DNA from: Toxorhynchites rutilus septentrionalis
Taxonomy: Eukaryota > Arthropoda > Insecta > Diptera > Culicidae
NCBI RefSeq assembly: GCF_029784135.1
Contig: NC_073746.1
Span: 295,020,089-295,084,088 of the forward strand
Direction of reading: 5' to 3'
DNA: 64,000 nt
Both the position numbers and the translations under genes were made by a program. Below, piece after piece: positions 11,141-23,819 of this stretch. Position 1 is the stretch's first letter. Each line of letters opens with the position of its first letter. Under the pieces are notes generated by a model that was not told the DNA's origin, did no database searches, and saw only the letters and a list, made by a program, of their open reading frames with translations.

Positions 11141-14100
11141 ACAGTTTGTGGACCTTCTTGGATACCGGTTATATTTGATTTGGATGGTTCGGACTTGTAG
11201 CAAATTGAAAAGATCGTTAAAGCACTGGAGTAGAAGCTGGTGTTGAACAACATTGCAGGAAGAATCATATGGAGCAGATACTGTTTTTCAGTTCACATGA
11301 ATCATTTGGATATGTAGAAAATATCGATTTCAGGTGTGCTTCATGAAACAATTGTCGATCTCGGAAAAAGGGTTCCAGTACTAATAAGGGAGTATGAAAG
11401 CCTGCCGTAGAGACTACGGAAATAATTGGAATATATTTAACTATTACACTAATTTTGCGTATATAATGACAAATAGCAGTATATTAGCATATCACGGCAT
11501 TTATAATGCTTTTACTGAATATTGGAAGTACCTGATTGAAAAGCAACTATTTTCAAAAAATCTTCTGGTTGTGAAATTTGTTTGAAAATATTTTTTTTTC
11601 TGTTTTAAATTTCCATTATTCTGTTATTTTGTAAAAAAAGGTTACCTAAAAGTAACCCCGTATTCTCGGCACCTGGCATTCTATTATTGAGTCTCCGGCA
11701 TACTTCTTGATACTTCACAAAGTTAGCGTAAATTTCGTGCATTTAGCTTCGAAATACATCGCCATAAATTCCATTTATTTAATCTGTAAATAATGATATG
11801 TCAATGATTTCCTGAAAAAAGATTAGTTTCAAAAATAATTTTAATTCATCTAAAATTCTGCAGAAAATTTTGATATTTACTTCAATATAAGCGAAACACT
11901 GCTGCACTGAGACGTCCTTCCGACGATGAGGGGGTTCACATCTAGAAATATTCCTCCCGCTTCAAATTGCCTTCCCATGACCACATATCAATGGATTCGA
12001 CCGAAACGAGATCGGTTAATAACCGATCAATCCTAGACGAAACAACTATGCTCCGACGCCCGGGAAGGACCTCGCAAGCGTTGAACCGCTCATCTATCCA
12101 TCCATCCGTTCTGTATGATTGAAAACCACAAAAGTGCATCAGCAGACGTCGGCAGCCAGCAGTGGCTGGAAAGAGCCTCAAATGCATTGCCGACAACAGG
12201 AACCGGCTAGCCGGGGCCGGGGGAGGATTAATGGAAAGGGGTTGGCGAGGGTTTCGGCAAGAAAACTTGCACTTCTCCGATCATGATTTGGCTCTAGTGA
12301 AGTGCATCGGTTCGTAAGCGAAGAAAGATGATGATGATGATGTCAGGTATTTTTTTTCCACTCCACGCCAATGCTGCAATTGCTGTTGATGCAGCGGGAC
12401 GAAAGAAGAGCAACGAAAAAAAAATCCAACGCTAAAAAGTGAAGAACAATCAGCCAACGCTCAAATCTGCCCTGGCAGTGAAGCAAAAACGAGAAGGAAA
12501 TGGTTTTTCTAGCTGTCTGCCTCGAATGTTGAGTGGAAATGAGCCCTGTCTACTTGCATCTTTTTTCTCCGTACATCATCCAAGTCGGTCGATAATCCAT
12601 ATTTATAATAAGTTAATACAGGAGAGCTAATAAAAATAATACAAGCGGTTTCGTGATGTTCGCTTGGAGGCAGGGAGCGGATGGTGAGGATCCGTTGCAG
12701 ATCGAGTCTTCTTCAGCGACGAGTCTGAATAACGCAAACTTCTTGCATCGGTATGATGTTTGCCAAGTTTTGGTGAAAATCTGTCAGATAACTCTGAGAG
12801 ATTTTCTGCTGCGAAACTAGATCTTTGTTAGGTTTTTGATAAACTGTCACACTTCCATCGAGACGTCGAAAGAGAACATACCGAAGTCGATCGTTGGTGC
12901 GTTGTCCTGCAAGTCTCGTTCGCAACGTTGTTTAGTTAAGATGTTTTCTCGTCTTCTTAGGAGACGGTGAGTGAAGCATATCTTTACAAAATGTTTAAAT
13001 GGTTTTTATCCCATCCACTATTTCCTCCCTCCTCAAAAGGATTCTGAACGATCCTTCTGAAAGACCCAATCGAAAACGAAGGCCATCCCAACAATGTTGA
13101 GCATGTTTTTTTATGCTGACTGGTGCTGTACCGCACCATTCCGTTCGATAAGTTCTTTCACAGCCTCCCGCTAGAACCGAGCGAAGCGCACTGGGAAGAG
13201 ATTGAAAATCTTGCAATTATTTGTTAGTTTAAAAGATATCGGAAAAGGTTATCGCTGGCACTTATGTATCGCGATACCGGGGATCGTTAATCTTTTTTGT
13301 TTTGTTCTTGCCTTCCATACCTCCTATAACCGATGGAAACGCTCCTTCTCAGACAGACTCGTGTCGATACCTCCGATATCGGGTGTCGCAGGTATTCTCT
13401 TCGGCGGGGTCCGATCGCGTGTGTGCCAATGGCCCGGTTCTCGGTGAGATTCTCGATGAGGCGCGACGACGCGAAAAAGTGTGCGCCAAAGTGTTGTACC
13501 CCGCCCGAAGTGGATATCAATGTTCTTATGAGCAACGTTTCCGTTCCGCCAGCCAAGCATTCGCACGTCGCCCTGCTTACCAGGGAGGCACCAGTGGAGT
13601 TTATCTCCTTCACAAAATGATCCAAATCTTCGGCTTCGGTCCCCGGGTCCCGGCCCTCAGATGAACAGCCCAAACAACACGACAACCACGCCTGGATAGA
13701 CCTGGAATGAGGCGCGCCGCTGAGTGGAACCGAGTGTTATGGATGACAAATTCGTAAATTATCCAACAAGGTGACAACATGGTCGGCTGACGGAGGTCCG
13801 AGATAAAAGATGAATGTGATGCTTTTCAAATGGGTATGGATCGACCTTTTTGAATCACAATCTAGCTTTATTTTACGTTATTTTATCTTTTCGCACACAA
13901 GACTAAGCGCAAAAAAATCAATGCAATAGATCTCTTATCACTCAGGAGTCGGAATCGAAACATTACCTTATCAAAACGAAGTTTTCACCACAAACTGATT
14001 TCAAAACGTCATATAACCGACCACCAGAGGCGCTGCTTCAAAATTAGCAGTGATTCCGGATTCTGAGTGCCTAGGGTTTTATTGGATCTTATAAGTCGAT

Positions 14101-14949
14101 TATATTCTGTGGCCGTATGATCATCGTCACACATCCAGTGATGGACAAAACAATAAGACCATTACTAATTGAGACTGGTCCAAATAGTCAGGATTAATAG
14201 AATAAATCCCAAACCGTATGTTTTTCATCACCATAAATAAGTTGGAACCATGTTCTTCAGCGATCTTCATTCGGTGTAGTGTCTTACCAATGCACAATGG
14301 TCCAGGAGATGCATTTAAGTGGAAATTAGCACTTAAAGCTCGACAGTTATTCTCTAGACAAAAACTGTCTTCGACAAAGTTGTTACATATGATAGAGCGC
14401 TCATTTTTATGTTATCAAAAATAGGGTGAGCACAATTCTCGATGAAATAAAAAATCTAATTTTCTTATCTCTATAGATAGAGGTAAACATAGTTCGACAA
14501 TGTTGTAGTCCCAGTTGTTTGAGACATCTTTGTAGAATAAAGTTTTCTTCTATCTCTTGAAATAACTGATATAGCGCCTTTTTTCTAGGTTACGTTAGGG
14601 TCACCGTGGAAAAAACTGTTTTTTTGCTCTAATTTTTATATTTCAAATTCTACATACAAAATGTTTTCGAAAGACTTTTAGAACATACTAATACAAACAT
14701 TTTGCAGAATTTGTCAATATCTCAACTTCACTTGAAGTTATTGATATTTCTTCCCAAAAAACACACTCTTTTCATATGTTTGTCATTCTTTCTAGGGCTT
14801 TGTTTGTGTGTTTGTTTTTTTTAGTATTTCATAAGTAAAATTCAAAACGAATACAAAAATAATATATAAATAAAAATCTACAGTGTGTTAACTTCAATTT
14901 GAATCAAACAAATAATAGATAAATAAATAAATTAAAAAATTATGAGGTG
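11141..14949. other. Unassigned non-coding region, partly CpG-rich
   Basis: No gene is recognised. From 11940 to 13750 the sequence is richer in G+C and CpG, and frames stay open by chance; at 13287-13685 frames of 80-132 residues overlap on both strands. A 70-residue minus-strand frame at 12713-12925 has a plausible composition but no recognised similarity. From 14160 to 14930 the DNA is AT-rich and repeat-like. A spliced host exon could hide here; transcript data would be needed to see it. Confidence 0.4.
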
Positions 14950-15967
14950 GGCTGACCAAACGTACCGTTTTAACGGGACAGTACCGTTTTTCGACCATTT
15001 ATTGTTGTCCCGTCTTTATGTATTTATTTCTTTAACATTGCTATCAATACTTTTCTTTCGAATGAACTGATTGGAATTTGGATTTTAACTTTGCTCAGAA
15101 TGTTCGCAGGGAAAAAGTTTGTCTACCAATTGTGTATTAATGCAGAACAGTTTAAGTGTTAAGTGCCTCAAACTACAGTTACATTTCACCACAGATCGTC
15201 AGTGTCCTTTTAAACATAACTTGACCTTGTTCAGACAATGTTGTTGAAATTGCTTTTAATTTTGATTATTTCATTAGAATTCTTCGACATAAAGGGAAGA
15301 AATGTTTTTGACTAATGTGGTGCAAACTATTCTTAAAATTCTAGTTGATTCTGGTGGAATACGGGAGGCAAAATTTCTTCAAACTGTTTCAAAATAGCAT
15401 TAGTAAATACCTTCCATATAGACGAAAAAATGTTTTATGAGCGGACAATGATTGAAGGAATTGTAATTACTGAACTTTGATCTGGAAGTTGACAAATTTT
15501 ATGATGAAATTTTCAAAAATCACATTCTCATTCGTAAAGTTGCTACTTTATCTGAATATACTTTCGTTGTAGAGAAGTTACACCCAAGAATGTTTGATTG
15601 TTTTGGTTTTCCATGGTTTCATTCACTCAATAAAATTGAAGGTGCTTTAAATAGTCGACGGTGTCAATGATTTCTGCTGAATCGTGAAGTTTTAACATCT
15701 ATCAACCAAATATTGTTTACAAGTCATTGAGATTTGTACAACAAGTTCAATTTTTGCTCCGTTAAAAATTCGTAGCAAACAGACACCACTTTCCAGAAGT
15801 TTCTGTTTCCATTGGAAGTAAAGTGTATATAAGGTGACTCGGATATATTTTATAGGTTTGGACGATTTAAAAGTGGTGATTTATGCATTAAAATAAAAAG
15901 AAGTTTGATGCGAGCTACTACATAAAAACGACCAGATTATGCAACCAGACACGAGTCGATAATATTC

Positions 15968-16216
15968 TATCATGACAAAGCTCGGCCTCGTGTTGCTGTT
16001 CATGTTAAAAACTGTTTGGAAAATAGTGGGTTGTAAATTCTGGTTCACCCACTTTATAGCCCAGAGCTTGTTCCTTCCGACTACCATTTGTTTCAATGGA
16101 TGCAGAACGCATTGAGTGGAATACGCTTTAATTCAGAACACGGTATCAAAATTTGGCTGGATTCGTTCTTGGCTTCAAAATATGAACGCTTCGTTTGCAA
16201 CTCCGCCTGCGAATGA
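15968..16216 (+). pseudogene. Mariner transposase C-terminal relic
   Basis: Translation from 15968 gives YHDKARPRVAVHVKN, then, after one stop, HPLYSPELVPSDYHLF and a stretch ending at TGA 16214. These are the second and third catalytic regions of a mariner transposase, with 34 positions between the two Asp residues. The first catalytic region and the N-terminal DNA-binding domain are not visible upstream, and I cannot see terminal repeats. The internal stop and changes such as PEL for PDL show decay. It is a different lineage from the intact mariner at 6686-7970. Confidence 0.8.
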
Positions 16217-17155
16217 CGAATCTCTATGGTAGCATGTCCGAAAAAGAACCTGAAACTATTGAGAATCTGAGCAGAGGGTCCAAAGCCCCTATGGAGGATG
16301 GTTGTAAAGCTGTTATCTATGGTTATTATGCAAATAAAGTGATAGATAAACCCCTAAGTCAAAAAATCTCTCCGTTGAAATATATATCGTCTATTTGAGG
16401 AATATTAAATAACCTCGGTCAAAAATTGTTAGAAAAAAATTAAATGTAATACGAGCGATGTATAAAAATATATAGTTGGAGAGTTGTTAAAGGAGTTTTC
16501 TCAGTGACCTTCTCAGGTCAGAATGGATACTATGTTTGAAATCTGGTTTCGCCCAATAGTTGAGAGTTCGCGTTTCCAGAATCACATCACTCACCACAGT
16601 GAATCCTGATTCTTCTTACTCATTCCCACTAACTATTTTTCCTTTCATGATAATCGGAAGCAAACCACGCTTTACGGGCGACGCTTCTGGTCGCAAAAAT
16701 CATACTAACATTCCTCCCCTTGAAGCGCCCCTAATCATCAAACATTCTGTAAAGGTGCTTTGAAGTTACATTTCTTACATTTTTATATTTTCTGAAGCGC
16801 GAGCTAATTTCGAGCCCGCGAGTACATCCACCTCATCGATCTCATATTACAGTTTTGTTCGTCAACCAGTGTCGCTGACCAGGTTTTATTATTTTTACTG
16901 ACACTAACTTCAATACCGCGAATAAAAAAAAATAAGCTCGGGATTCTATGTGGCTCGTGGCCGGCCAGTTGAATATAAGCGCGACTTAAATTCCGCGTAA
17001 CCAAATTAATGTTTACGATTATATATAGCCAATTCGATTGCAATTGGTTAATTTTTTTCCCCTCTCTCAAAGCATCTCCAAGCACCTCCCGTAGGAATCT
17101 GAATTTGGAATGAGCTTGTAGGATTAAGTATGTATAGTTTTAGGTTAATTTTATA
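16217..17155. other. Spacer inside the outer element
   Basis: AT-rich sequence between the mariner scrap and the nested ITmD37E relative. I see no gene, clear repeat or regulatory site. Confidence 0.4.
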
Positions 17156-17367
17156 AAGCATAGTTCATCTTAAATCTGGACGCATTAAAACGGGTCTATC
17201 TCGGAGCTATATGAATGGAATAAAAATGTTATGTACTCAAAATGTAGGTCTTTTATTGCATTTTCAAGGAAAAATAACAAAAAAATTATTCCGATGTGGT
17301 TTTGATGAAATCTCGAACTTTTCGGTGAATACCACTCATCATAGTTTGGACACCCTGTACGCTGACC

Positions 17368-18982
17368 TCAGCGGCCATTTTGTTCCACCATCTCAGCATC
17401 CCGAGTCGTCCTACCATTCTTCTTCATCTTCTGCTTGACAATTGCCCTATATTTTTCGATAGGGCGGAATTGAGGGCAGTTGGGTGGGTTGATGTCGTTT
17501 TCGACAAAATCCACCCCGTTGTCTCGATATCACTGTAGTACCTCTTTGCTGTAGTGGCAGCTTGCCAAAATCTGACCAAAACTTTACTGGTCCTTTGTGA
17601 GATCTAATGTACGGAAGAATACGTTTTCTCAGGCACTCCTCCTTGTACATTTTGGAGTCTTGTTTGTCACAAAAACCGGGGTTTTTCGTCCGCAGCTGCA
17701 AATACTTTGCCAGATCAAACACTTTCTTGCAAACTCATCGGCAAAAACGAATTTGAACTTGCCGGGGACATCACCCCGACCAGTGGCTTTATAAAATTTT
17801 TGGCCTGCAAGCTGCCCAAAATCCATCTTCACGTACGTTTCGTCATCCATGAGAATACATCCGTCGTACTTCGTTAGAACCTTGTTGTATAACTTCCGGG
17901 CACGTCCTTTGGCTACTACATTCTGCTTTAATGTCCGGTTTGGTTGCTTACTTGCCCGATAAGATCGTATTCCTTCGCGCAGTCGAGTCCTTCTGACGGT
18001 GCACCGGTCGGCATTGAATTTCTTGGCGATGTCATAGTCCGACTGCCCTGGGTTTGCCTTGATCGTTCTCAACACCTTCAAATGCAGTTTCCGATCCTTA
18101 GTTCCACTATGACGCAATATCCTGGAAAAAAAGGTAATGAAGATGGTTGAGTTTCGAGCGACATAGCATGCGCTGCTATAACTATTTCGCAAATAGTGAC
18201 GTCAGTCGTTGTGTTTATCTTTGATCGCCCACCGCATCCATGTAAAAATGCTATTTTCAGGAAGTAATTTATCAATTAAAACGACATTTTTGTAGAGCTC
18301 CCGCTGAATATGAGGCTAATGTTATAGCGTAAAGTGAATATTTGTGAAATAACGTCGAAAAAGACGGATAAAAGTGATATTTTCATGTGCCATTTTCACT
18401 TCCCCACGTTCATAGAAACAAACGAAGTTTCATTATTTTACCGTTATGAAGTTGATGTTTCGAAGACTCTCAATGTCGGTGTGCATGTTGTGAGATAATA
18501 ATCGCCAATTATTCAAAATTTCACCGGAAATGATTCTGCTTTCGAGAACTAAGCATACGACTGCTCTCTGGACCTTTTTACTACATGGATAATCGAAATA
18601 AGCCACGATATAATTGTCATCTGTTAAAAAACGACCAGTTGAATGATTTCATGAGAATTGTGACTCAAATTATCATGCAACCGTAAATACTTTCAACATT
18701 GTTTTGTTTCTTCCATATACATTCCATATTGAATGCAAATAATGACGACACGATTTTTGGCTTGCAAATACAGATACACTTCGCCTACTGCTCCACCTCT
18801 ATATGTACCTCATTGACTATGACGCTTGGTATGAACCTGCCGATCGATAGTATGCATCTCACGGAAACGTTTGAGAACGCTATCGATTTGGCCATTTTCA
18901 ACGATTTCGCGATTTTTGAACCTGACCACGTCGGGTTTTTGACGTGGGTGTCCAAAATTAATTTTCGTTTCGCGGCTTCCAT
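17368..18982 (-). pseudogene. ITmD37E-like transposase, multiply broken
   Basis: Reading minus from 18982 the relic starts MEAAKRKLILDTHVKNPTW, with a helix-turn-helix ending KSLKMAKS, where a frameshift occurs near 18895. Similarity then stops at about 18816 and resumes at about 18115 with SGTKDRKLHLKVLRTI. The first catalytic region is ILMDDETYVKMDF. Another frame change near 17650-17720 leads to YKEECLRKRILPY, and another near 17570 to ASCHYSKEV, an in-frame TGA, and FRPIEKY. The second Asp and the Glu are 37 residues apart. Several frame changes plus the insert make it clearly non-functional. Confidence 0.85.
18116..18815. other. 700-bp insert in the ITmD37E-like transposase, flanked by a 10-bp direct repeat
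   Basis: The transposase reading is interrupted exactly between two copies of actatgacgc (18106-18115 and 18816-18825); removing one copy and the intervening 700 bases restores co-linearity with the family. The direct repeat looks like a target-site duplication. The insert shows no terminal inverted repeats and no poly-A end that I can see, and no recognised reading frame, so its type is unknown. On the minus strand its end resembles a splice acceptor (cctttttttccag), so an intron-like reading is possible, but the duplication fits insertion better. Confidence 0.6.
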
Positions 18983-19482
18983 CACGTGTAACTTTTTTGA
19001 AACAAAACGAATCGTGATGAAATTTTCAGCACTGATAGAGGAAACATTCCAAAACAAAGTGCTGTCAAAACATTCTAGATCCGACCACTAGGAGCGCTGT
19101 GGTATAATATACAGTGCGTCCAGATTTAAGATGAACTATGCTTTATTTAGTTGACATAAAATAAAGAGTCGGATGTTACACATCAACAGGATCGGTCGTG
19201 TTTTAGTTGCACGGAAAAAAGAAAATCCAGTGGCCCACTAAGCAACGCTACACCCTTCCTCTGTGGAAGTGATTGTAAAGACGTAGCCGACGTCGTTATT
19301 AACTATTTAAAGCTCGAATCACTGAACTTACTGGTCAATCACGGAGAGCATTTTATTATTCGGATAAATGGGGTTATTCAGGCAAAAAAAAGAAACGAAT
19401 TAAGTTGCACACCCTCTATTACGATATCAAAGTTTTCATGGCTTACGTGTCCCGTTTTTATCCCTGAACTATTTGGTCAGCC

Positions 19483-22279
19483 TACCTATCAGTGTATAAA
19501 CCATTTTCTCAGATGATGTAAATCGTTCAAACGAATCGAACAACGATTGCCATCGAAAAAAAGACATAAGGTAATAATTACTTCCATATACGATATTCAT
19601 CATCCGTGTGCAGCTGCCGGTTTCGATTGCTCGGTTTCACCACGTGGCGGCGGAGGAAGCATGTGAAATGTCTCCTTATTGTCAGGAAAATACGTGGGGA
19701 AATTGCACTGCGTGAGAGAGGGGGGATGACTATGTCTATGTGGTGTGTAGGAAATCGAAAAAAAGCTCGATCCATTCTCTTCTTCTCTGCCTAAACTGTT
19801 CAATTACAGCATAATCGAGCCAGGAGGGGAACAAAAAGGCTTTTGCAGCTTGCCGTTTAATACAAAACGAAAGAAGTGCAACTCCCATCAGGATGGGAAG
19901 GATTTCGTGGAACAGAAGATATGAAAACATATGTTGTAAGCCAATGGAACACGATTGGAGCACTTAGGAGGGGGGTCCTACGCAAGCAGAAGCAGCGGGA
20001 CTGTGGAATTTAAATTGTTACTCTCGGGAGGGCAAAATAAAAGTATCAATCATGGCCGGCATGAGAATTGAAGTTGTTCAGTAGAAGGTTGTCAATGTTT
20101 TGGGGAGCCATGGCAGATTTTATAGCAATATTTATTCCCCTCGATAAGAGATAATAATTCTCAGAAAGCGTCTTCCAATTCCAGTTTGGGCGATGCAAAA
20201 GAAAATTATTAAAGCGAGTCCGTCCAATATAAATCCACTCCAAGTTTCTTTTATCAGTCACTGGAGGAAGAAGCATTGACAATAAAAATTGCGGATTGCA
20301 ACAATGTTGCAACTGGCGAGGGTCAGTATATATTATCGCACCTACACTCGGCAAGAGCCACCGAAACGCGGCACAGGATAGATTACATCCCTTTTTTCGC
20401 CGGTTTTCGTGTGGTCGTCATGGGAAATTAAATGCCGCTGTGTTGCGGAATCGAAGACTTCAGAATTTGTGCCCAGCACGGCACAAGGTCAGTGTACGAC
20501 GAGGCCGGTTGTGCGCTGTGGTTCACTCGCTCTGTCCGACGATTGAGACATAAATTTGACGCAAGCGATCGGCTCAGGTATAAATCTGGCTTATTGTCAC
20601 GGTTCTAAAGTGATTCCGCAACGGGTGCTTCCCACATTCCCACTGTCTTGACTCGTGGTAACTGCCACGGGTGCGCGAAGCGGTATGTAACGCGGTTGAT
20701 AGCAGGGTTGGAGGGGCCATAAGTCAAAGGAGGAGAGAGCGGTCCATAGCTAGGTTGCAATAATCGTAAAAATTTAGTGCCAAGATGATGATTTCCATTG
20801 GATGGCAGAAGCAGCGGGAGAGCTGATGACAGCTGGAGTTGATTAAATGTCGGTGAATCACCCCTATGCTTGGTCTGGTCGGGGAGCAGGCAGCCAATTT
20901 AAACATTCCATGCCACAACAGTAGTCGAAAGAAAGAAACTCACAAAAAAAAACATTTCCGAAGACAATTATGTAAACGCGTCAATTTATCACGCTTCACG
21001 CATAAAATTTGCCCTCTGTTTCGAGACTCGCTGTCAATCGAGGAATTTACGTTTGGTTATCGACGCTTCTGGCGGTTTGTGAAGGATTAAAACTCATTCG
21101 GCGTGGCATAACCTTAAACCATCAGCCTCGTCCAAATGATCCGCCGCCATTCAGTCGATGGTAATTCTTCATTCGCGCTCGCACTTTATTAGGCGCAGCA
21201 GCGCAAAGGTGCACTTAGCCATGATTGCAAGTAACTGCGAAACTTGATTTTTGCAATTCCCTTAGCCCCAAGTTACCCACCCCATCGCTCTCTCTGCCTT
21301 CTTCCCACGTTAAAAAATAGTCCATCAGCGGCAGAGCAGTCTCAGCGCAATCCACATTCCATTTCAATAATAGAGAGCTGCAAAAGCATATATTGATATG
21401 AGAGCTGCTCATAAAAGTTGAACCACTCCGGCAGCGGTGAGCGCTTCGTTTCATCCCGACCCCCCGTACCCCACTTTCAAAGGGCTTAAATGAAGCGGAG
21501 GAAAACCAACCTGACCGATATGGCTGTCGAAGCACGAAAGAGAACGAGTAGAAAAAAAGCAAGATAGGAAAATGAGAGAAAAACGTGTCGAAGGATTCAC
21601 ATTTACAAGCTTTAGTAGCTAAGACACTCGGACGTCGAAGGGCCGTCATTTCTCTTCATCGGGCTCGGAACAGAACACACACACGCATTCAAATGGGTCA
21701 TAACACACGGCATACTAAAATGTCCGACAAGTCTGGATTGCGAAGGGAGGTGCAGAGATAGATACTACTTCGCACACGGTGTTACCATTTTTCCGCTTCA
21801 TGCTGCATCCGTTCTGAACCGCGTAGAGGTTTATGAAATGCACTATGTGGTCCATGGAAAAGGAAAAATGACTGGTGGGTAATGTTCGGAAAGCAACTGC
21901 CAAATTTATTTGATGTAAAGGACAAAAATATTGAGAAGATTTTTTTTGCTAACCAACTCTAACCAAAATTATTGCTAGAACATTTCTGTAGGACGTTCCT
22001 ATACAGAAATATTTCTGTTTGAATAAAAAATTACCCATTTGCCTTTGATGATGAATAACTGATTAGATAATAATCACCCCGCAAACCGAGAGGTAGTTTT
22101 GAAAACTCCAATAAATTCTTTACAAAGCCAACAACAATAATTGACGAAAAAAGTCACAGGAGGGTTGTGTCCGTGACATGACCGCATAGTTGACGTAGGA
22201 TTCCGTTCCGATTCTGTATCTGTTGAATTTGGATATGTTTGAAGAATTACATCGTTGAACTCTTTGATAACGATTTGGT
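19483..22279. other. Unassigned, moderately GC-rich non-coding DNA
   Basis: No gene recognised. Frames up to 144 residues exist on both strands from 19600 to 21900 but show low-complexity or arbitrary composition. At 22146-22205 a block containing gttgacgtaggatt is related to one at 36986-37040; both lie beyond a histone-type stem-loop. Confidence 0.45.
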
Positions 22280-22295
22280 GGCCCTGAAAAGGGCC
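22280..22295 (-). promoter_or_regulatory. Histone-type mRNA 3' stem-loop
   Basis: On the minus strand the sequence is ggcccttttcagggcc, a perfect six-base-pair stem with the TTTC loop, preceded by aaaac and followed by accaaat. This matches the consensus site bound by stem-loop binding protein at the 3' end of replication-dependent histone mRNAs. No histone coding sequence that I can defend lies upstream on the minus strand (22296-22700), so it is probably a relic of a deleted copy. Confidence 0.6.
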
Positions 22296-23819
22296 GTTTT
22301 GGTTCGTTGTTGGGTGTTGTTTGTTCACTCCACCAGGGGATGATAAACAGCCGTTGGATGGGGTGTATCAGATAAAAGATACTGAAGAGGAACGAGATAT
22401 GATGAAAACCGCCCTCTGTGATCTTAGACGAGATGCCTCCTGTGATTTCTATGGATGAAATGAAGAAAAAAAACTCACCTATGTAATGTAAGATAATTAC
22501 CAATACCGAATACAATTATCATTTTTTCTCATCAGGAAAAACATGTTTCTTTAATACAGAGAAAACATATTCGAAATGGAAAAGGTAACTTTCTTTTATG
22601 ATTTTTACTTTCTGAGTATTTATTAAACCCAATGCGAATTTTAACTGAACTAACAACACCTAATACTATGTGTAGAGCATATGGGAAATCACTTTTTCTA
22701 ATATTTCTTCACTTTTCCAATTTTTCTCGACGTATAAATTTTCCTTGGGTGAAAATGAACACAATAAAACAGACAGCTTAAACCAAACGACCCGTTCTCG
22801 AGCTGGAACACACCTTGGTTTTTATTTATGAAAATTGAAATAAATCGTTTCATATATCAAGCCATTTTTAACACAACTACTACCATATACAATTTTACGC
22901 TTACACTTCTGCTAAATTTTTCACAATACACGATCGGTCATTGATATGAAATTTCACGAAGCAACCAACATTAAAGTTCCAAATTTAAATTTTATTTGCT
23001 AGAATTAATCTTATTACTTACCTTGCTTGCAATTCAAAAATGCCCTCGACTTGCATATATTTGCAATGTTGATTTCCCCCAGGAAGCTTGATTTTGATGT
23101 CTCTGTTAGGGACCCGCCGCATATTCGACCAATCAGAAGTGGGCATTGCCGTTAGGATAGGGGTTGAGATTTTTCAATTGTTCGATAGTTAGTTTCATGA
23201 TATATATTATTTTCGTCAATATAAAAAATTGTTATGGAGTGCCGAAATCGATTGACGCAAAAATTTCATCAATCCATCATAAAATGACTGAGCAATAAGC
23301 GTTTGAATTTGGACAATTTTCACGACGTACTCGATTTTCGATTTTCAATTTGTACCCCAATATGTTCCCGAAAAACGTTCCTAATCCTACGTCAGAAAAT
23401 TGCAGTGAAAAACTAGAGCTCCGGAAGCCTACTTTGACATAACGAGAAAATGCGGTTTCATCAGTATCTGGTCGAAGAGCTTTCGTGTACTTGATTATAC
23501 CAACGTGTTCTACCGTTCATTGCGATTCAGTCACTTTTGGACTTTATACGTGTGTAATCCTTTAACTTTTTTTTTGTATTTTGCACGAAGGTTCTGCTTA
23601 CATTTAGTTTTGACGTGGGACTACGTCTAACTGGAATATATGGGCTCTATTCCAGAAAACGAGCAATTCGTCTCGTCTCGACTTCAGTCACTGTCGAGAC
23701 GAGCAAAATATCCTATTCCAGTATACGAGTTTCATTGAAATGTTTTATTTGGTAGACTGGAGAGACTTCTGTCACTTTTTTTCGGTATGATCAGTGATGT
23801 CAGATGTGAGTACACTGTT
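22296..23819. other. Unassigned AT-rich DNA with minor repeats
   Basis: No gene seen. A stretch near 22760-22800 (gacagctt through cgttctcgag) is related to 33770-33810 on the opposite strand, so part of it belongs to the Helitron-associated repeats. At 23607-23627 a palindrome-like gacgtgggactacgtc occurs. An imperfect inverted repeat built on cgtctcg / cgagacg lies at about 23650-23740. Confidence 0.45.

Larger units (their letters stand above)
17156..19143 (-). mobile_element. ITmD37E-like transposon, decayed, with 700-bp insert
   Basis: The element is flanked by TA at 17154-17155 and 19144-19145. Both ends carry the inverted repeat aagcatagttcatcttaaat, continuing ctggacgca. The minus strand encodes a transposase relic whose DD37E spacing matches ITmD37E, but the terminal repeats differ from those of the copies at 2727 and 58997, so it is another subfamily. 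Of its 1988 bases about 700 are an insert (18116-18815). It lies inside the probable outer element 14950-19482. Confidence 0.88.
14950..19482. mobile_element. Probable outer element with ggctgaccaaa termini
   Basis: The left end reads ggctgaccaaacgtaccg and reaches cgggaca at 14974-14980. The reverse complement of the right end at 19482 also starts ggctgaccaaa and reaches cgggaca. Such paired ends suggest a DNA element of which only the termini and some unidentified internal sequence remain. It contains a mariner scrap (15968-16216) and a nested ITmD37E relative (17156-19143). Its own transposase is not recognisable, although 15490-15660 includes a long run without stops. Target duplication is not convincing (tatgag versus tatcag), so the superfamily is open. 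Confidence 0.45.

Noticed and set aside
12930..12980. A six-base micro-exon (acceptor ttctcgtcttcttag, then gagacg, then donor gtgagt)
   Set aside because: Splice-like motifs this short occur by chance and no flanking exons can be recognised.
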